Shown here: positions 18,633 through 27,263 of the stretch, piece by piece
Numbering within the stretch: the stretch's first letter is position 1
Layout: each line of letters opens with the position of its first letter
Assembly (NCBI GenBank): GCA_000381565.1
Contig: KB906724.1
Span: forward strand, 1,738,801 to 1,802,800
Length of the DNA: 64,000 nucleotides
Reading direction: 5' to 3'
From: Oxalobacteraceae bacterium AB_14
GTDB taxonomy: Bacteria; Pseudomonadota; Gammaproteobacteria; Burkholderiales; Burkholderiaceae_D
Notes under the pieces: model-generated
Database searches by the model: none
Seen by the model: the letters and a program-made list of their open reading frames with translations, nothing else
What the model was told of the DNA's origin: nothing
Translations under genes and position numbers: made by a program

Positions 18633-21212
18633 ATGACGAAACAAACCGCTCATGCATCCGCTGTCGCCGCCATCGACGTTCCGAAGGTGAGACACACCCA
18701 CGGCCTGGTGCCGGTGGTGGGTATCGGCGCGTCCGCCGGCGGCCTCGATCCGATCTGCGAATTCCTGGTCAGCGTGCCGCCGGCCAGCGGCTTCGCCTAT
18801 GTCGTCGTGCAGCACCTCGATCCCACCCACAAGGCCATGCTGCCGGAACTGCTGCAACGGGTCACCCGCATGCCGGTGCACGAGATCGAGGACGGCATGC
18901 CGGTCGAAGCCGACCATGTGTATGTGATCCCGCCCGGCCGCGACCTCGGTTTCGACGGCGCCAATTTCGCCGTGCTGCCCGCTTCCGGCGCGCGCGGCCA
19001 CCATTTCCCCATCGATAGCTTCTTCCAGGCGCTGGCCGTGCGCAACGGCGAGCATGCGGTGGCCGCGGTTTTTTCCGGCATGGGCGCCGACGGCACGCGC
19101 GGTTTGGCAGCGGTGCGCGCGGCCGGCGGCCTGACGCTGGCACAGCAGCCGGCGTCGGCGCGCTTCGATCCGATGCCGCTTAGCGCCATCGGCGCCGACC
19201 TGGTCGACATCGTGGCGCTGCCAGGCGAAATGGCGGCGCTGGTGACCAGTTGGAGGAGCAGCCAGGAATCGATCCTGCCGGCCCAGGCGGCGGCCCAGCG
19301 CGATGCGCTGCGCCAGCTGTTCCAGCTGCTGCTCAAACAGACCGGCGCCAATTTTTCCGACTACAAGCTGAGTACGATGCTGCGTCGCATCGAGCGCCGC
19401 ATGAAGGTGCGCCAGTGCCTGAGCTTGGCCGACTATGTGGTCTTCCTGCGCGCCAATCCGGCCGAGATCGAGCTGCTGTTCAAGGAACTGCTGATCGGCG
19501 TGACCAACTTCTTCCGCGACCCCAAGGTGTGGGACTACCTGATGGCGAGCGCGCTGCCGCAGCTGCTGGCAGCCCACCCCGACGGCGCCAATTTCAAAGC
19601 CTGGGTGCCGGCCTGTTCCACCGGGGAGGAAGCGTATTCGCTGGCGATCGCCTTCAACGAAGTGCTGGAGCGGGTGCGGCCGGCGGCGCGCTACACGCTG
19701 CAAATCTTCGCCACCGACCTCGATGACGACGCCATCGAGCGCGCGCGCCACGGCCTGTTCGGCAACGGCATCGAGGCGGAAATGTCGCCCGAGGTGCTGC
19801 AACGCTATTTCATGCCGGCCGAGAAGGGCGGCTTCCGGGTCCGCAAGGATGTGCGCAACACCATCATTTTCGCGCGCCAGAATGTCATTTCCGACCCGCC
19901 GTTCACCAAGCTTGATATACTGTGCTGCCGCAACCTGCTGATTTATTTCACGTCCAAGCTGCAGGAACAGTTGATCCCGTTGTTTCACTATGCGCTGAAG
20001 CCGGATGGACTGCTGATGCTGGGCAGCGCCGACACGCCCGGCAACTTCCATGAACTGTTCGCGCCGGCCACCGGCGCGGGACGCATCTACCGGCGCCTTG
20101 ATGCCTCGGTCCACCGCGTCGCCAATTATTTCCCGACCCGCGTCAACACCGTGTCGGTTTCCACCGCCAGCGAAGCTCAGCCATCATCCATGAACGGTAA
20201 CCTCCAATCCCAGCTCGAGCAGCAGCTGCTCAAAAAGCATACGCCGGCCGCCGTGCTGCTCAACGCCCATGGCGACATCCTGTACATCCACGGCCGCACC
20301 GGCGCCTACCTGGAACCGGCCGCTGGCAAGGCCAACTGGAACATTCACGCGATGGCGCGCGAAGGCCTGCGGCACGAACTGGCCGACCTGCTCAAGCGCG
20401 CCACGCTGGGCGAAGGCTTGATCGCCGTGCGCGGCCTGGTGCAGCGCGACGACGCCGGCAAGCCCTTGCAGGCGCTCGACCTGACGGCCGAGCCCATGCC
20501 GGGTGAAGGGCCGCTGGCCGGCACCGTCATGCTGACGCTGGCCAGCGCGCCTCTGCCGCCGGCGAAGCGCCGCAGCCGCACCAGCAACCCGCAGTTGCTG
20601 GAACTGGAGCAGCAGCTGGCGCAGGCGCGGCTGGAGATCCAGGCGGTGCGCGCCGAGATGCAGACCTCGCGCGAGGAGCTCAAGTCGGCCAACGAGGAGC
20701 TCCAGTCCACCAACGAGGAACTGCAATCGGCCAACGAGGAACTGACCACATCCAAGGAAGAGATGCAGTCGCTGAACGAGGAGCTGTACACCGTCAACGC
20801 CGAGCTGCAATCGAAGGTCGACGACCTGTCGGTGGTGAACGGCGACATGAAGAATCTGCTCAACAGCACCGACGTCGCCACCATCTTCCTCGACGGCGAG
20901 CTGCGCATCCGCCGCTTCACGGACCAGAGCAAGCAGATCTACAAGCTGATACCGGGCGACGTCAACCGGCCGCTGAGCGACATCGTCAACGATTTGCAGT
21001 ACCCCGAGCTGGAGGACGACGCACGCGAGGTATTGCGCACGCTGGTGTTCCGCGAACGCCAGATCGCGACCAACAACGGCGGCTGGTACACTGTGCGCAT
21101 CATGCCTTACCGGACCGTCGACAATGTGATCGACGGCGTGGTGGTCACCTTCATCAACATCACCGAGTCGAAACAGCTGGAAGCCCAGCTGCGTTCGATG
21201 CAAAAAGGATAG
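18633..21212 (+). CDS. CheB-CheR-PAS fusion: chemotaxis methylesterase/methyltransferase hybrid
   Basis: An 859-residue cytoplasmic fusion. Residues about 25-215 form a CheB methylesterase domain with nucleophile Ser34 (GIGASAGG), His in VVQHLDP and Asp in SGMGADGTRG; no receiver domain precedes it. Residues about 230-500 form CheR methyltransferase with TNFFRDP, ACSTGEEAYSLAI, the SAM-site Asp in FATDLDD and LCCRNLLIYF. A long heptad coiled coil with repeated EELQS-type units (about 655-735) leads to a C-terminal PAS domain. Such fusions occur widely beside histidine kinases and are thought to belong to non-motility signalling. It is followed seven bases later by a kinase gene. Start chosen at 18633, after the promoter and before the CheB domain. 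Confidence 0.9.
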   Translation: MTKQTAHASAVAAIDVPKVRHTHGLVPVVGIGASAGGLDPICEFLVSVPPASGFAYVVVQHLDPTHKAMLPELLQRVTRMPVHEIEDGMPVEADHVYVIPPGRDLGFDGANFAVLPASGARGHHFPIDSFFQALAVRNGEHAVAAVFSGMGADGTRGLAAVRAAGGLTLAQQPASARFDPMPLSAIGADLVDIVALPGEMAALVTSWRSSQESILPAQAAAQRDALRQLFQLLLKQTGANFSDYKLSTMLRRIERRMKVRQCLSLADYVVFLRANPAEIELLFKELLIGVTNFFRDPKVWDYLMASALPQLLAAHPDGANFKAWVPACSTGEEAYSLAIAFNEVLERVRPAARYTLQIFATDLDDDAIERARHGLFGNGIEAEMSPEVLQRYFMPAEKGGFRVRKDVRNTIIFARQNVISDPPFTKLDILCCRNLLIYFTSKLQEQLIPLFHYALKPDGLLMLGSADTPGNFHELFAPATGAGRIYRRLDASVHRVANYFPTRVNTVSVSTASEAQPSSMNGNLQSQLEQQLLKKHTPAAVLLNAHGDILYIHGRTGAYLEPAAGKANWNIHAMAREGLRHELADLLKRATLGEGLIAVRGLVQRDDAGKPLQALDLTAEPMPGEGPLAGTVMLTLASAPLPPAKRRSRTSNPQLLELEQQLAQARLEIQAVRAEMQTSREELKSANEELQSTNEELQSANEELTTSKEEMQSLNEELYTVNAELQSKVDDLSVVNGDMKNLLNSTDVATIFLDGELRIRRFTDQSKQIYKLIPGDVNRPLSDIVNDLQYPELEDDAREVLRTLVFRERQIATNNGGWYTVRIMPYRTVDNVIDGVVVTFINITESKQLEAQLRSMQKG

Positions 21213-21219
21213 GATCAGC

Positions 21220-22965
21220 ATGAAAAAGCGCCAGCGTCCCGAACTCGATCCCGTGCAACTGCGCCAGATCGCCGAACTGACGGTGGCGGCGCTGCCGGAT
21301 GTGCGGCCTCCGGTCGATGGCGCCGGCAGCGATGAACTCAAGCGCTGGCACGAGCTCCAGGTCAGCCAGATCGAGCTCGACATGCAGAATCTGGCGCTGG
21401 CCGAGCTGCAGATCGAGCGCGACCAGGCAGAGGAAGGGCGCGACAGCTATGCCGCGCTGTACGACCAGGCTCCGGCCGGCTACCTGTCGCTTGATGCCGG
21501 CGGCCGCATCACGCGCGCCAACCAGGCCGCCGCCGTGCTGCTGGCGCGTCCGATGTCCGAGTTGGCGGGCCGGCGCTTCGAGCAGTTCGTGGCGCCGCAA
21601 TCGCAGGCGCTGTTGCGCGGCTTCCTGCTCGACCTGCTCGACAGCGGCGGCCGCGGGGTGCTGGAGGCGCCGCTGTTCGATTCCTACACCCGCAGCGCCA
21701 TGCGTGGCCTGCGCCAGGTCCGCATCGAAGCCAATATGGATGCGGCGGGCCGCTCCTGCCGCATGATCCTGAGCGACATCGGCACCGAGGATGCGCGCGA
21801 GGATGCGCGGCGGCGCGCCTTCCAGGTACTCGACAGCATCAACGAGGCAGTGCTGGTGTGCGACGCCGAGCAGAATATCGTCTTCGTCAATCCCGCCTTC
21901 ACCGCGCTGACCGGCTATGCGGTGGAGGAGGCGCTGGGCCGCAATCCGCGCTTCCTGGGCCGGCCCGGCGCCCACCCGGTCGGCTACCATGCGGAGTCGC
22001 TGCGCTGCCTGCGCAGCTACGGCAAATGGCAGGGCGAGGTGTACAACCGGCGGCGCGACGGCACACCATATGTGGCCTCGATGTCGCTGACGGTGGTGCG
22101 CGACGACGACGGCTCGATCAGCCATTTCATCGGTGTGTTCTCCGATGTGACGGCGCGCCAGCAGGCCGAGGCGGCGCTGTTGCAGCTGTCGCGCGAGCTC
22201 GATGCGCGGGTGGCGGCGCGCACCGCCGAACTGACCGAGGCCAATCGCCAGCTGATGCTCGAAGTGGTAGAGCGCAAACGCACCGAGGCGGCGCTGCACG
22301 AGTCGCGCGAGCAGTTGCGCAAGCTGGCCGAGCACATGGAGACGGTCAAGGAAAGCGAACGTACCCGCATCGCGCGCGACATCCACGACGAGCTGGGACA
22401 AAACCTGATGGCGCTGCGCATCGATATCTCCATGCTCAGCGCCCGCACCAGCGAGCGCCACGCGCGCCTGCACCGGCGGGTCGACGCGGTGCTGGAGAAC
22501 GTCGACACGACGATCAGCAGCGTGCGCGGGATCATGAACGAATTGCGGCCGGCGGTGCTGGACCTGGGCTTGCAGGCGGCGCTGGAGTGGCAGGTGGGCG
22601 AGTTCCGCAAGCGCAGCGGCCTGGCCTGCTCGCTGGCGCTGCCGGACGACGGGGTGTTTGGCGCCATCGCGCCGGAGATGGAGATCGTGCTGTTCCGTAC
22701 TTTGCAGGAGGCGCTGAGCAATGTGCGGCGCCATGCGGGCGCCAGCCGGGTCGAGGTGCAGTTGGCGCGGAGTGGTGGCCGTCTGCTGTTCAGCGTCAGC
22801 GACAACGGCGTCGGCATCGCGCCGCAGCACCGCGACAAGAGCGAGTCGTTCGGCTTGATGGGCATGGCGCAGCGCGTGGAATCGCTGGGCGGGCGGCTCG
22901 ATATCGGCCAGTACGCGCCGGGCCGCGGCTGCACGCTGACGATGGACTTCGAGCTGCCCGCCTGA
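21220..22965 (+). CDS. PAS-containing histidine kinase, HisKA_3 (NarX/DegS) type
   Basis: A 581-residue soluble kinase without obvious transmembrane segments. An N-terminal coiled coil is followed by two PAS domains (about 75-190 and 200-320; the second has FVNPAFTALTGY), another coiled coil, the HisKA_3 box with phospho-acceptor His in RIARDIHDELGQ (around residue 388), and an HATPase domain ending with GLMGMAQRVESLGG. It lies seven bases after the CheB-CheR-PAS gene with an AGGAT ribosome site, so they form one operon. NarL-type partner regulators are usual for this class, but none is encoded nearby. The cognate regulator is probably an orphan elsewhere. Confidence 0.9.
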   Translation: MKKRQRPELDPVQLRQIAELTVAALPDVRPPVDGAGSDELKRWHELQVSQIELDMQNLALAELQIERDQAEEGRDSYAALYDQAPAGYLSLDAGGRITRANQAAAVLLARPMSELAGRRFEQFVAPQSQALLRGFLLDLLDSGGRGVLEAPLFDSYTRSAMRGLRQVRIEANMDAAGRSCRMILSDIGTEDAREDARRRAFQVLDSINEAVLVCDAEQNIVFVNPAFTALTGYAVEEALGRNPRFLGRPGAHPVGYHAESLRCLRSYGKWQGEVYNRRRDGTPYVASMSLTVVRDDDGSISHFIGVFSDVTARQQAEAALLQLSRELDARVAARTAELTEANRQLMLEVVERKRTEAALHESREQLRKLAEHMETVKESERTRIARDIHDELGQNLMALRIDISMLSARTSERHARLHRRVDAVLENVDTTISSVRGIMNELRPAVLDLGLQAALEWQVGEFRKRSGLACSLALPDDGVFGAIAPEMEIVLFRTLQEALSNVRRHAGASRVEVQLARSGGRLLFSVSDNGVGIAPQHRDKSESFGLMGMAQRVESLGGRLDIGQYAPGRGCTLTMDFELPA

Positions 22966-23030
22966 GCGGATCAACCCGCGGAATGGCACTTTGCCGGAAC
23001 TGACCCCGGGCGCCGCGCAGGATGCAGTAT

Positions 23031-23057
23031 ATGGGTCCCCGCTTTCGCGAGGACGAC
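23031..23057. repeat. Single REP-like palindromic unit
   Basis: Sequence starting ATGGGTCCCCGCTTTCGCG, a diverged relative of the palindromic units at 39793, 41900 and 42906. It lies in the 200-base gap between the kinase and the S46 peptidase gene. Confidence 0.6.
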
Positions 23058-23165
23058 GAGCTGATTCCATGCATCGTCAGGACGGGGCCCGCTGCAAATA
23101 AAAGCATTTTCAGCTATCCGCAGAAGGAATATACTGCCGCCAGAACTCAAACTGGGGTGTATATC

Positions 23166-25307
23166 TTGTTAAAATATCTAGTGCTTCCGGTGGCCCTGAT
23201 GGGCGCCGCCGCGGCCCGGGCCGACGAAGGTCAATGGCAGCCATACCAGCTGCCGCAGCTGAAATCCGAATTGAAGCGCATCGGCATCACCATCCCGGCC
23301 GAGAAATTGGCCGATCTGTCCAGGCATCCGATGAGCGCCATCGTGTCACTGGGCGGCTGCTCGGCGTCATTCGTGTCGGACGCCGGCCTGGTGGTGACCA
23401 ACCACCACTGCGCCTACAGCGCGATCCAGCGCAACGCCACCCCAGAGCATAACTACATCGTCGACGGCTACCTTGCCAAGACCCGCGCCGAAGAGCTGCC
23501 GGGCGGCCCGAACACGCTGGTCTACGTGACCGACAAGGTCGAAAACGTCACCGACCGTGTGCTCAAGGGCGTCAGCGACACCATGAGCGGCAAGCAGCGC
23601 CACCACGCCGTGGAAAAATCGATCAAGGCGCTGATCGCCGAATGCGAGAGCGACAAGATCTACCGCTGCTCGGTGCCGGCCTTCCACCGCGGCCTGGAGT
23701 ACTACCGCATCCGCCAGATGATGATACGCGACGTGCGCCTGGTGTATGCGCCGGCCGACATGATCGGTAACTTCGGCGGCGACATCGATAACTACGAATG
23801 GCCACGCCACGACGGCGACTACTCCTTCCTGCGCGCCTACGTCGGCAAGGATGGCCGTCCGGCCGATCCATCGCCGGACAACGTGCCTTACCACTCCAGG
23901 GACTTCCTGGTGGTCTCCGCCGCCGGCCTGAAAAACGGCGACCCGGTGCTGCTGGCCGGCTACCCCGGCCGCACCAGCCGCTACAAGCTGCCGTCGGAAA
24001 TCCGCGCCGCGCGCGATTTCGCCTACCCGGCCAAGGTGGCCGAGATCCAGGCCGACCTGGACGTGATCGCCGCCGCCACCAAGGGCGATGCCGCCGCCGC
24101 CGTGCGTTACGCCAGCGTCGACAAGGGCATGAACAACGTGATGAAGAAAACCCAGGGCCTGCTGGACGGCTTTGCGCGCAAGGACATCGCCGCCATCAAG
24201 GACGTGCAGGACGCGGAGTTCCGCGCCTGGTACGCCAGGCAGCCGGGCGTGTCGAAAACCCTGCTGGCCGAACTGGATGCGGTGATCGCCGCCGACCTGG
24301 CGCTGAGCGACGAGGAATTCGGCTACAGCGTCGCCACCACCGGCGACCTGCTGAGGAGCGCGACCACCCTGTACCGCCTGGCGCGCGAGAGCGCCAAGCC
24401 GGATGCTGAACGCGAAACCGGCTACCAGGAGCGCGACCTGACCTTCATCAAGGCCCGCCTGAACCGCCTGGAGCAGTCGTATGTGGGCAGCGTCGACCAG
24501 GCGCGCTTTGCCGCCGCCTTGCAGCGCTATGCCAAGCTGCCGAAGTCCATGCACGTCTTCGGCATGGACGCGTTGCTGCCGGCCGTCGATGCGGTGCCGG
24601 CCATGTACGCCAAGTCGTCGCTGGGCGATACCGCCAAGCGCCTGGCCTGGGTGGGCAAGGACGCCGCCGCGCTGGCCGCGTCGGACGACGCCTTCCTGCA
24701 ACTGGCCGTCAAGCTGGACGACGTGACGCAGGCGCTGAAGGAGCGCCGCAAGGAACTGGACGGCAACCTGGAGCGCGTCATCCCGCAATACATGCAGGCC
24801 GTGATCGCGTGGAAGAAGTCGCAGGGCAAGCCGGTCTATCCGGACGCGAATTCGACGCTGCGCGTGACCTACGGCACGGTGTCGCCTTACTCGCCCAAGG
24901 ATGGCATCACCAAGGGCCCGTTCACGACGGTCGAGGGCATCGTCGAGAAGAACACCGGCAAGGACCCGTTCAACGCGCCGAAAAAGCTGCTCGACGCGAT
25001 CAAGGCCAAGCGCTACGGCCAGTTCATGGATCCCATCCTGGGCACGGTGCCGGTCGATTTCCTGACCAGCGCCGACACCACCGGCGGCAATTCCGGCTCG
25101 GCGGTGATGAACAGGAACGGCGAGTTGATCGGCCTGAATTTCGATTCGACCTACGAGTCCATCACCAAGGACTGGTACTTCGATACCGCCATCACCCGCG
25201 CCATCCATATGGATATCCGCTATATGCTGTGGGTGATGGCCGAAGTGGACCACGCTGATAACGTGCTCAAAGAGCTGACCATCAAGTATCCGGCCAAGAA
25301 AAAATAA
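23166..25307 (+). CDS. S46 family dipeptidyl peptidase, DPP11-like
   Basis: A 713-residue secreted exopeptidase that releases dipeptides from peptide N-termini in the periplasm. The TTG start at 23166, after GGGG, gives a clean signal peptide ending AAAARA. Longer upstream frames only add non-signal residues that include a REP unit. The chymotrypsin-fold triad is visible: His in VTNHHCAY (residues 80-81), Asp in the DNYEWPRHDGDY region, and Ser643 in GGNSGSA. At the specificity position (18 residues after the Ser, NFDS) there is Ser661. In this family Gly marks DPP7, and Arg or Ser marks the Asp/Glu-specific DPP11. Its stop overlaps the pnuC start (TAATG). Confidence 0.9.
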   Translation: MLKYLVLPVALMGAAAARADEGQWQPYQLPQLKSELKRIGITIPAEKLADLSRHPMSAIVSLGGCSASFVSDAGLVVTNHHCAYSAIQRNATPEHNYIVDGYLAKTRAEELPGGPNTLVYVTDKVENVTDRVLKGVSDTMSGKQRHHAVEKSIKALIAECESDKIYRCSVPAFHRGLEYYRIRQMMIRDVRLVYAPADMIGNFGGDIDNYEWPRHDGDYSFLRAYVGKDGRPADPSPDNVPYHSRDFLVVSAAGLKNGDPVLLAGYPGRTSRYKLPSEIRAARDFAYPAKVAEIQADLDVIAAATKGDAAAAVRYASVDKGMNNVMKKTQGLLDGFARKDIAAIKDVQDAEFRAWYARQPGVSKTLLAELDAVIAADLALSDEEFGYSVATTGDLLRSATTLYRLARESAKPDAERETGYQERDLTFIKARLNRLEQSYVGSVDQARFAAALQRYAKLPKSMHVFGMDALLPAVDAVPAMYAKSSLGDTAKRLAWVGKDAAALAASDDAFLQLAVKLDDVTQALKERRKELDGNLERVIPQYMQAVIAWKKSQGKPVYPDANSTLRVTYGTVSPYSPKDGITKGPFTTVEGIVEKNTGKDPFNAPKKLLDAIKAKRYGQFMDPILGTVPVDFLTSADTTGGNSGSAVMNRNGELIGLNFDSTYESITKDWYFDTAITRAIHMDIRYMLWVMAEVDHADNVLKELTIKYPAKKK

Positions 25308-25966
25308 TGAACGAGCTATCGGTTCTACTGGGGTACCTGAACATGCCGTGGCACCTGGCAGGCGTGGCCACGTCCCCGCTGGAACTGGTGTCCTTCATTT
25401 TGTCGGTGGCCACGGTGTGGCTGAACATCCGCCAGAGCCATTGGGGCTGGCTGTTCGCCATCATCTCGTCGGCCACTTACGGGCTGGTGTTCTTCGGTTC
25501 GCGGCTGTATGGCGACATGGGCTTGCAGCTGGTGTTCATCGCCGTGTCGTTCTTCGGCTGGTACCAGTGGCTGCACGGCGGGGACAGCCACGAGATCAGT
25601 CGTGATGCGCTGCCCGTCTCCACGCTGGACACGCGCGGCCGCTGGTGTGCCGCGGCCGGCTGGCTGGCCGGCTTCGCGCTGCTGGCCTGGTTCCTCAAGA
25701 CCTATACCGACACCGACGTGCCCAACTCCGACGGCTTCCTGACCGCCGGCAGCCTGGTCGGGCAGTTGCTGCTGTCGCGTAAAAAGGTCGAGAACTGGCA
25801 TGTGTGGATCATCGTCGACGTGCTGTACGTGGCGCTGTACCTGCACAAGCACCTGGTGCTGACGGCGGTGTTATACGCGGTCTTCGTCGGCATGGCGGTG
25901 ATCGGCCTGCGCGCCTGGAGCCATGACGCCACGGACGGCGGCAACGGCCGCATGGCGCTGGAATGA
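25307..25966 (+). CDS. pnuC: PnuC-family vitamin transporter
   Basis: A 219-residue inner-membrane protein with about seven hydrophobic segments and the family landmarks FFGWYQWLHGG, RKKVENWHVWIIVD and HLVLTAVLYAVF. PnuC proteins are facilitators that trap the vitamin by phosphorylation inside. Classical members carry nicotinamide riboside, and the PnuT branch carries thiamin. The next gene, overlapping by ATGA, encodes a NadR-like kinase, which fits nicotinamide riboside. A TPP-riboswitch-controlled TonB receptor lies 1.2 kb downstream, which argues for thiamin. The substrate is therefore open. It is translationally coupled to the peptidase gene upstream, an unusual partner. Confidence 0.85.
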   Translation: MNELSVLLGYLNMPWHLAGVATSPLELVSFILSVATVWLNIRQSHWGWLFAIISSATYGLVFFGSRLYGDMGLQLVFIAVSFFGWYQWLHGGDSHEISRDALPVSTLDTRGRWCAAAGWLAGFALLAWFLKTYTDTDVPNSDGFLTAGSLVGQLLLSRKKVENWHVWIIVDVLYVALYLHKHLVLTAVLYAVFVGMAVIGLRAWSHDATDGGNGRMALE

Positions 25967-26487
25967 GCGCGCACGCGCCGCTGCGGGTGGCGATACTGGG
26001 CACCACGTCGTCCGGCAAGTCGACGCTGGCGGCGGCGCTGGCCGAGCACTATCAAACGCTGTGGGTGCCCGAGTACCTGCGCGAGTTCGTCGACACTGAA
26101 GCCAGGATACCGGTGGCGGCCGACCAGTTCCATATCGCCGAAACGCAGCGGGACCGCGAGGATGTGGCCGCGCCGCGTGCCGGCAAGTATCTTTTTTGCG
26201 ACACCGCGCCGCTGATGACGGTGGTCTACGGCCGTCATTATTTCGGCGGTATCGACGACCAGTTGGCCGCGCTGGCGGCCAGCCACCAGCAGGACTATGC
26301 CTGCACGCTGGTGATGGCGCCGGACATCCCCTGGGTGGCCGACGGCTTGCAGCGTGAATCCGAAGAAGTGAGTGTCATCATCAACCGCATGCTGCTGGAC
26401 GAGCTGGCGGCGCGTGGGATACCCTATCTGCTGGTGTCGGGCGATCCCGGCGAGCGATTATCCCAAGTGGAGCGGCATCTATCATGA
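25963..26487 (+). CDS. NadR-like P-loop kinase (AAA_28), predicted vitamin kinase
   Basis: A 174-residue cytoplasmic P-loop protein resembling the C-terminal ribosylnicotinamide kinase domain of NadR. The Walker A motif GTTSSGKST is at residues 13-21; VPEYLREFVD, CDTAPLMTVVYGRHYFG and PDIPWVADGLQR are NadR-kinase-type segments. In NadR this domain phosphorylates nicotinamide riboside to NMN after uptake by PnuC. There is no nucleotidyltransferase or repressor domain here, so it is a stand-alone kinase. It overlaps pnuC and the next gene by ATGA at both ends. If the locus serves thiamin, it may be a thiamin kinase. Confidence 0.82.
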   Translation: MSAHAPLRVAILGTTSSGKSTLAAALAEHYQTLWVPEYLREFVDTEARIPVAADQFHIAETQRDREDVAAPRAGKYLFCDTAPLMTVVYGRHYFGGIDDQLAALAASHQQDYACTLVMAPDIPWVADGLQRESEEVSVIINRMLLDELAARGIPYLLVSGDPGERLSQVERHLS

Positions 26488-27209
26488 AGCAGCGGCTGGC
26501 GGCGATATTGATGTGCGTGTCCCCGCTGGCGTTGGCCGATACCGGCTACTACCTGGTCTCCACCTATGACGTGGAAGGCCAGGCATCGCTCGACTACAAA
26601 TACTGGAACGCCCACTACAACGGCCGCACCGTGGCGGCGCCGGAACTCGGCATCGGCTACGGTGTCACGTCGCGCTGGTACACCGAGGTCTACGCCAAGT
26701 GGGTCAAGATGAACGGCGGCGCCGCGCACTGGGCTGAGACGGCCTGGCAGAACGACTACCTGCTGACGCAAGGCCAGTACGACTTCGACCTCGCACTGCA
26801 TACCAAGCTGGAAAAGGCGCGCGACAACGCCGGCGGCTACGCGCTCGAATGGGGCCCGGTGCTGCAAACGGAAATCGGCCGCACCCAGTTCAACGCCAAC
26901 CTGTTCTTCCAGCGCGACTTTCGCGTTGCGCCGGGCGGCGGCGCGCATCCGATGGAGCTGACCTACCAGCTGCAAGTCAAGCATAAATGGAAGCCGTGGC
27001 TGCAGCCTGGCGTGCAGGTTTTCGGCGAAGTGGGGAAGTGGAACGGCTGGCTGCCATACCGGCAGCAGTCGCACCGCGCCGGGCCGGCGGTGTTCGGACA
27101 CCGCGATATCGGCCGGCAGGAGATCAAGTACGAATTCGCCTACCTGATCGGCAGGAATTCGGCACGCGCAGCGAAGAGTTTTTCGATGCGCGTGCAGCTG
27201 ATCTTTTAG
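26484..27209 (+). CDS. Predicted outer-membrane beta-barrel protein
   Basis: A 241-residue protein with a Sec signal peptide (cleavage likely after ALA near residue 18). The mature chain is rich in alternating aromatic/polar strands (YTEVYAKWVKM, YDFDLALHTKLEK, YALEWGPVLQTEIG) and ends in MRVQLIF with a terminal Phe, the usual beta-signal of outer-membrane proteins. I do not recognise a named family with certainty. It overlaps the kinase gene by ATGA as the last gene of the peptidase-pnuC-kinase operon. It could be a small channel or structural protein for the same substrate. Confidence 0.65.
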   Translation: MKQRLAAILMCVSPLALADTGYYLVSTYDVEGQASLDYKYWNAHYNGRTVAAPELGIGYGVTSRWYTEVYAKWVKMNGGAAHWAETAWQNDYLLTQGQYDFDLALHTKLEKARDNAGGYALEWGPVLQTEIGRTQFNANLFFQRDFRVAPGGGAHPMELTYQLQVKHKWKPWLQPGVQVFGEVGKWNGWLPYRQQSHRAGPAVFGHRDIGRQEIKYEFAYLIGRNSARAAKSFSMRVQLIF

Positions 27210-27217
27210 GTCTTTTA

Positions 27218-27237
27218 CCCCGCACGGCCAAGCGGGG
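27218..27237. terminator. Weak hairpin between convergent genes
   Basis: CCCCGC / GCGGGG stem of 6 bp with an 8-base loop in the 54-base gap between the beta-barrel gene and the TonB receptor gene. No T tract follows on either strand, so termination is only possible, not shown. Confidence 0.3.
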
Positions 27238-27263
27238 CTGGCGTATCGCTCAGGGATGCGGGG

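Noticed and set aside
23022..23165. Longer N-terminus for the S46 peptidase starting at ATG 23022
   Set aside because: This stretch includes a REP-like repeat and would bury the signal peptide about 50 residues inside the protein. The TTG at 23166 gives a normal secretion signal.
27218..27237. Strong intrinsic terminator between the barrel protein and TonB receptor genes
   Set aside because: The stem is short and no T tract follows on either strand, so it is listed only as a weak hairpin.
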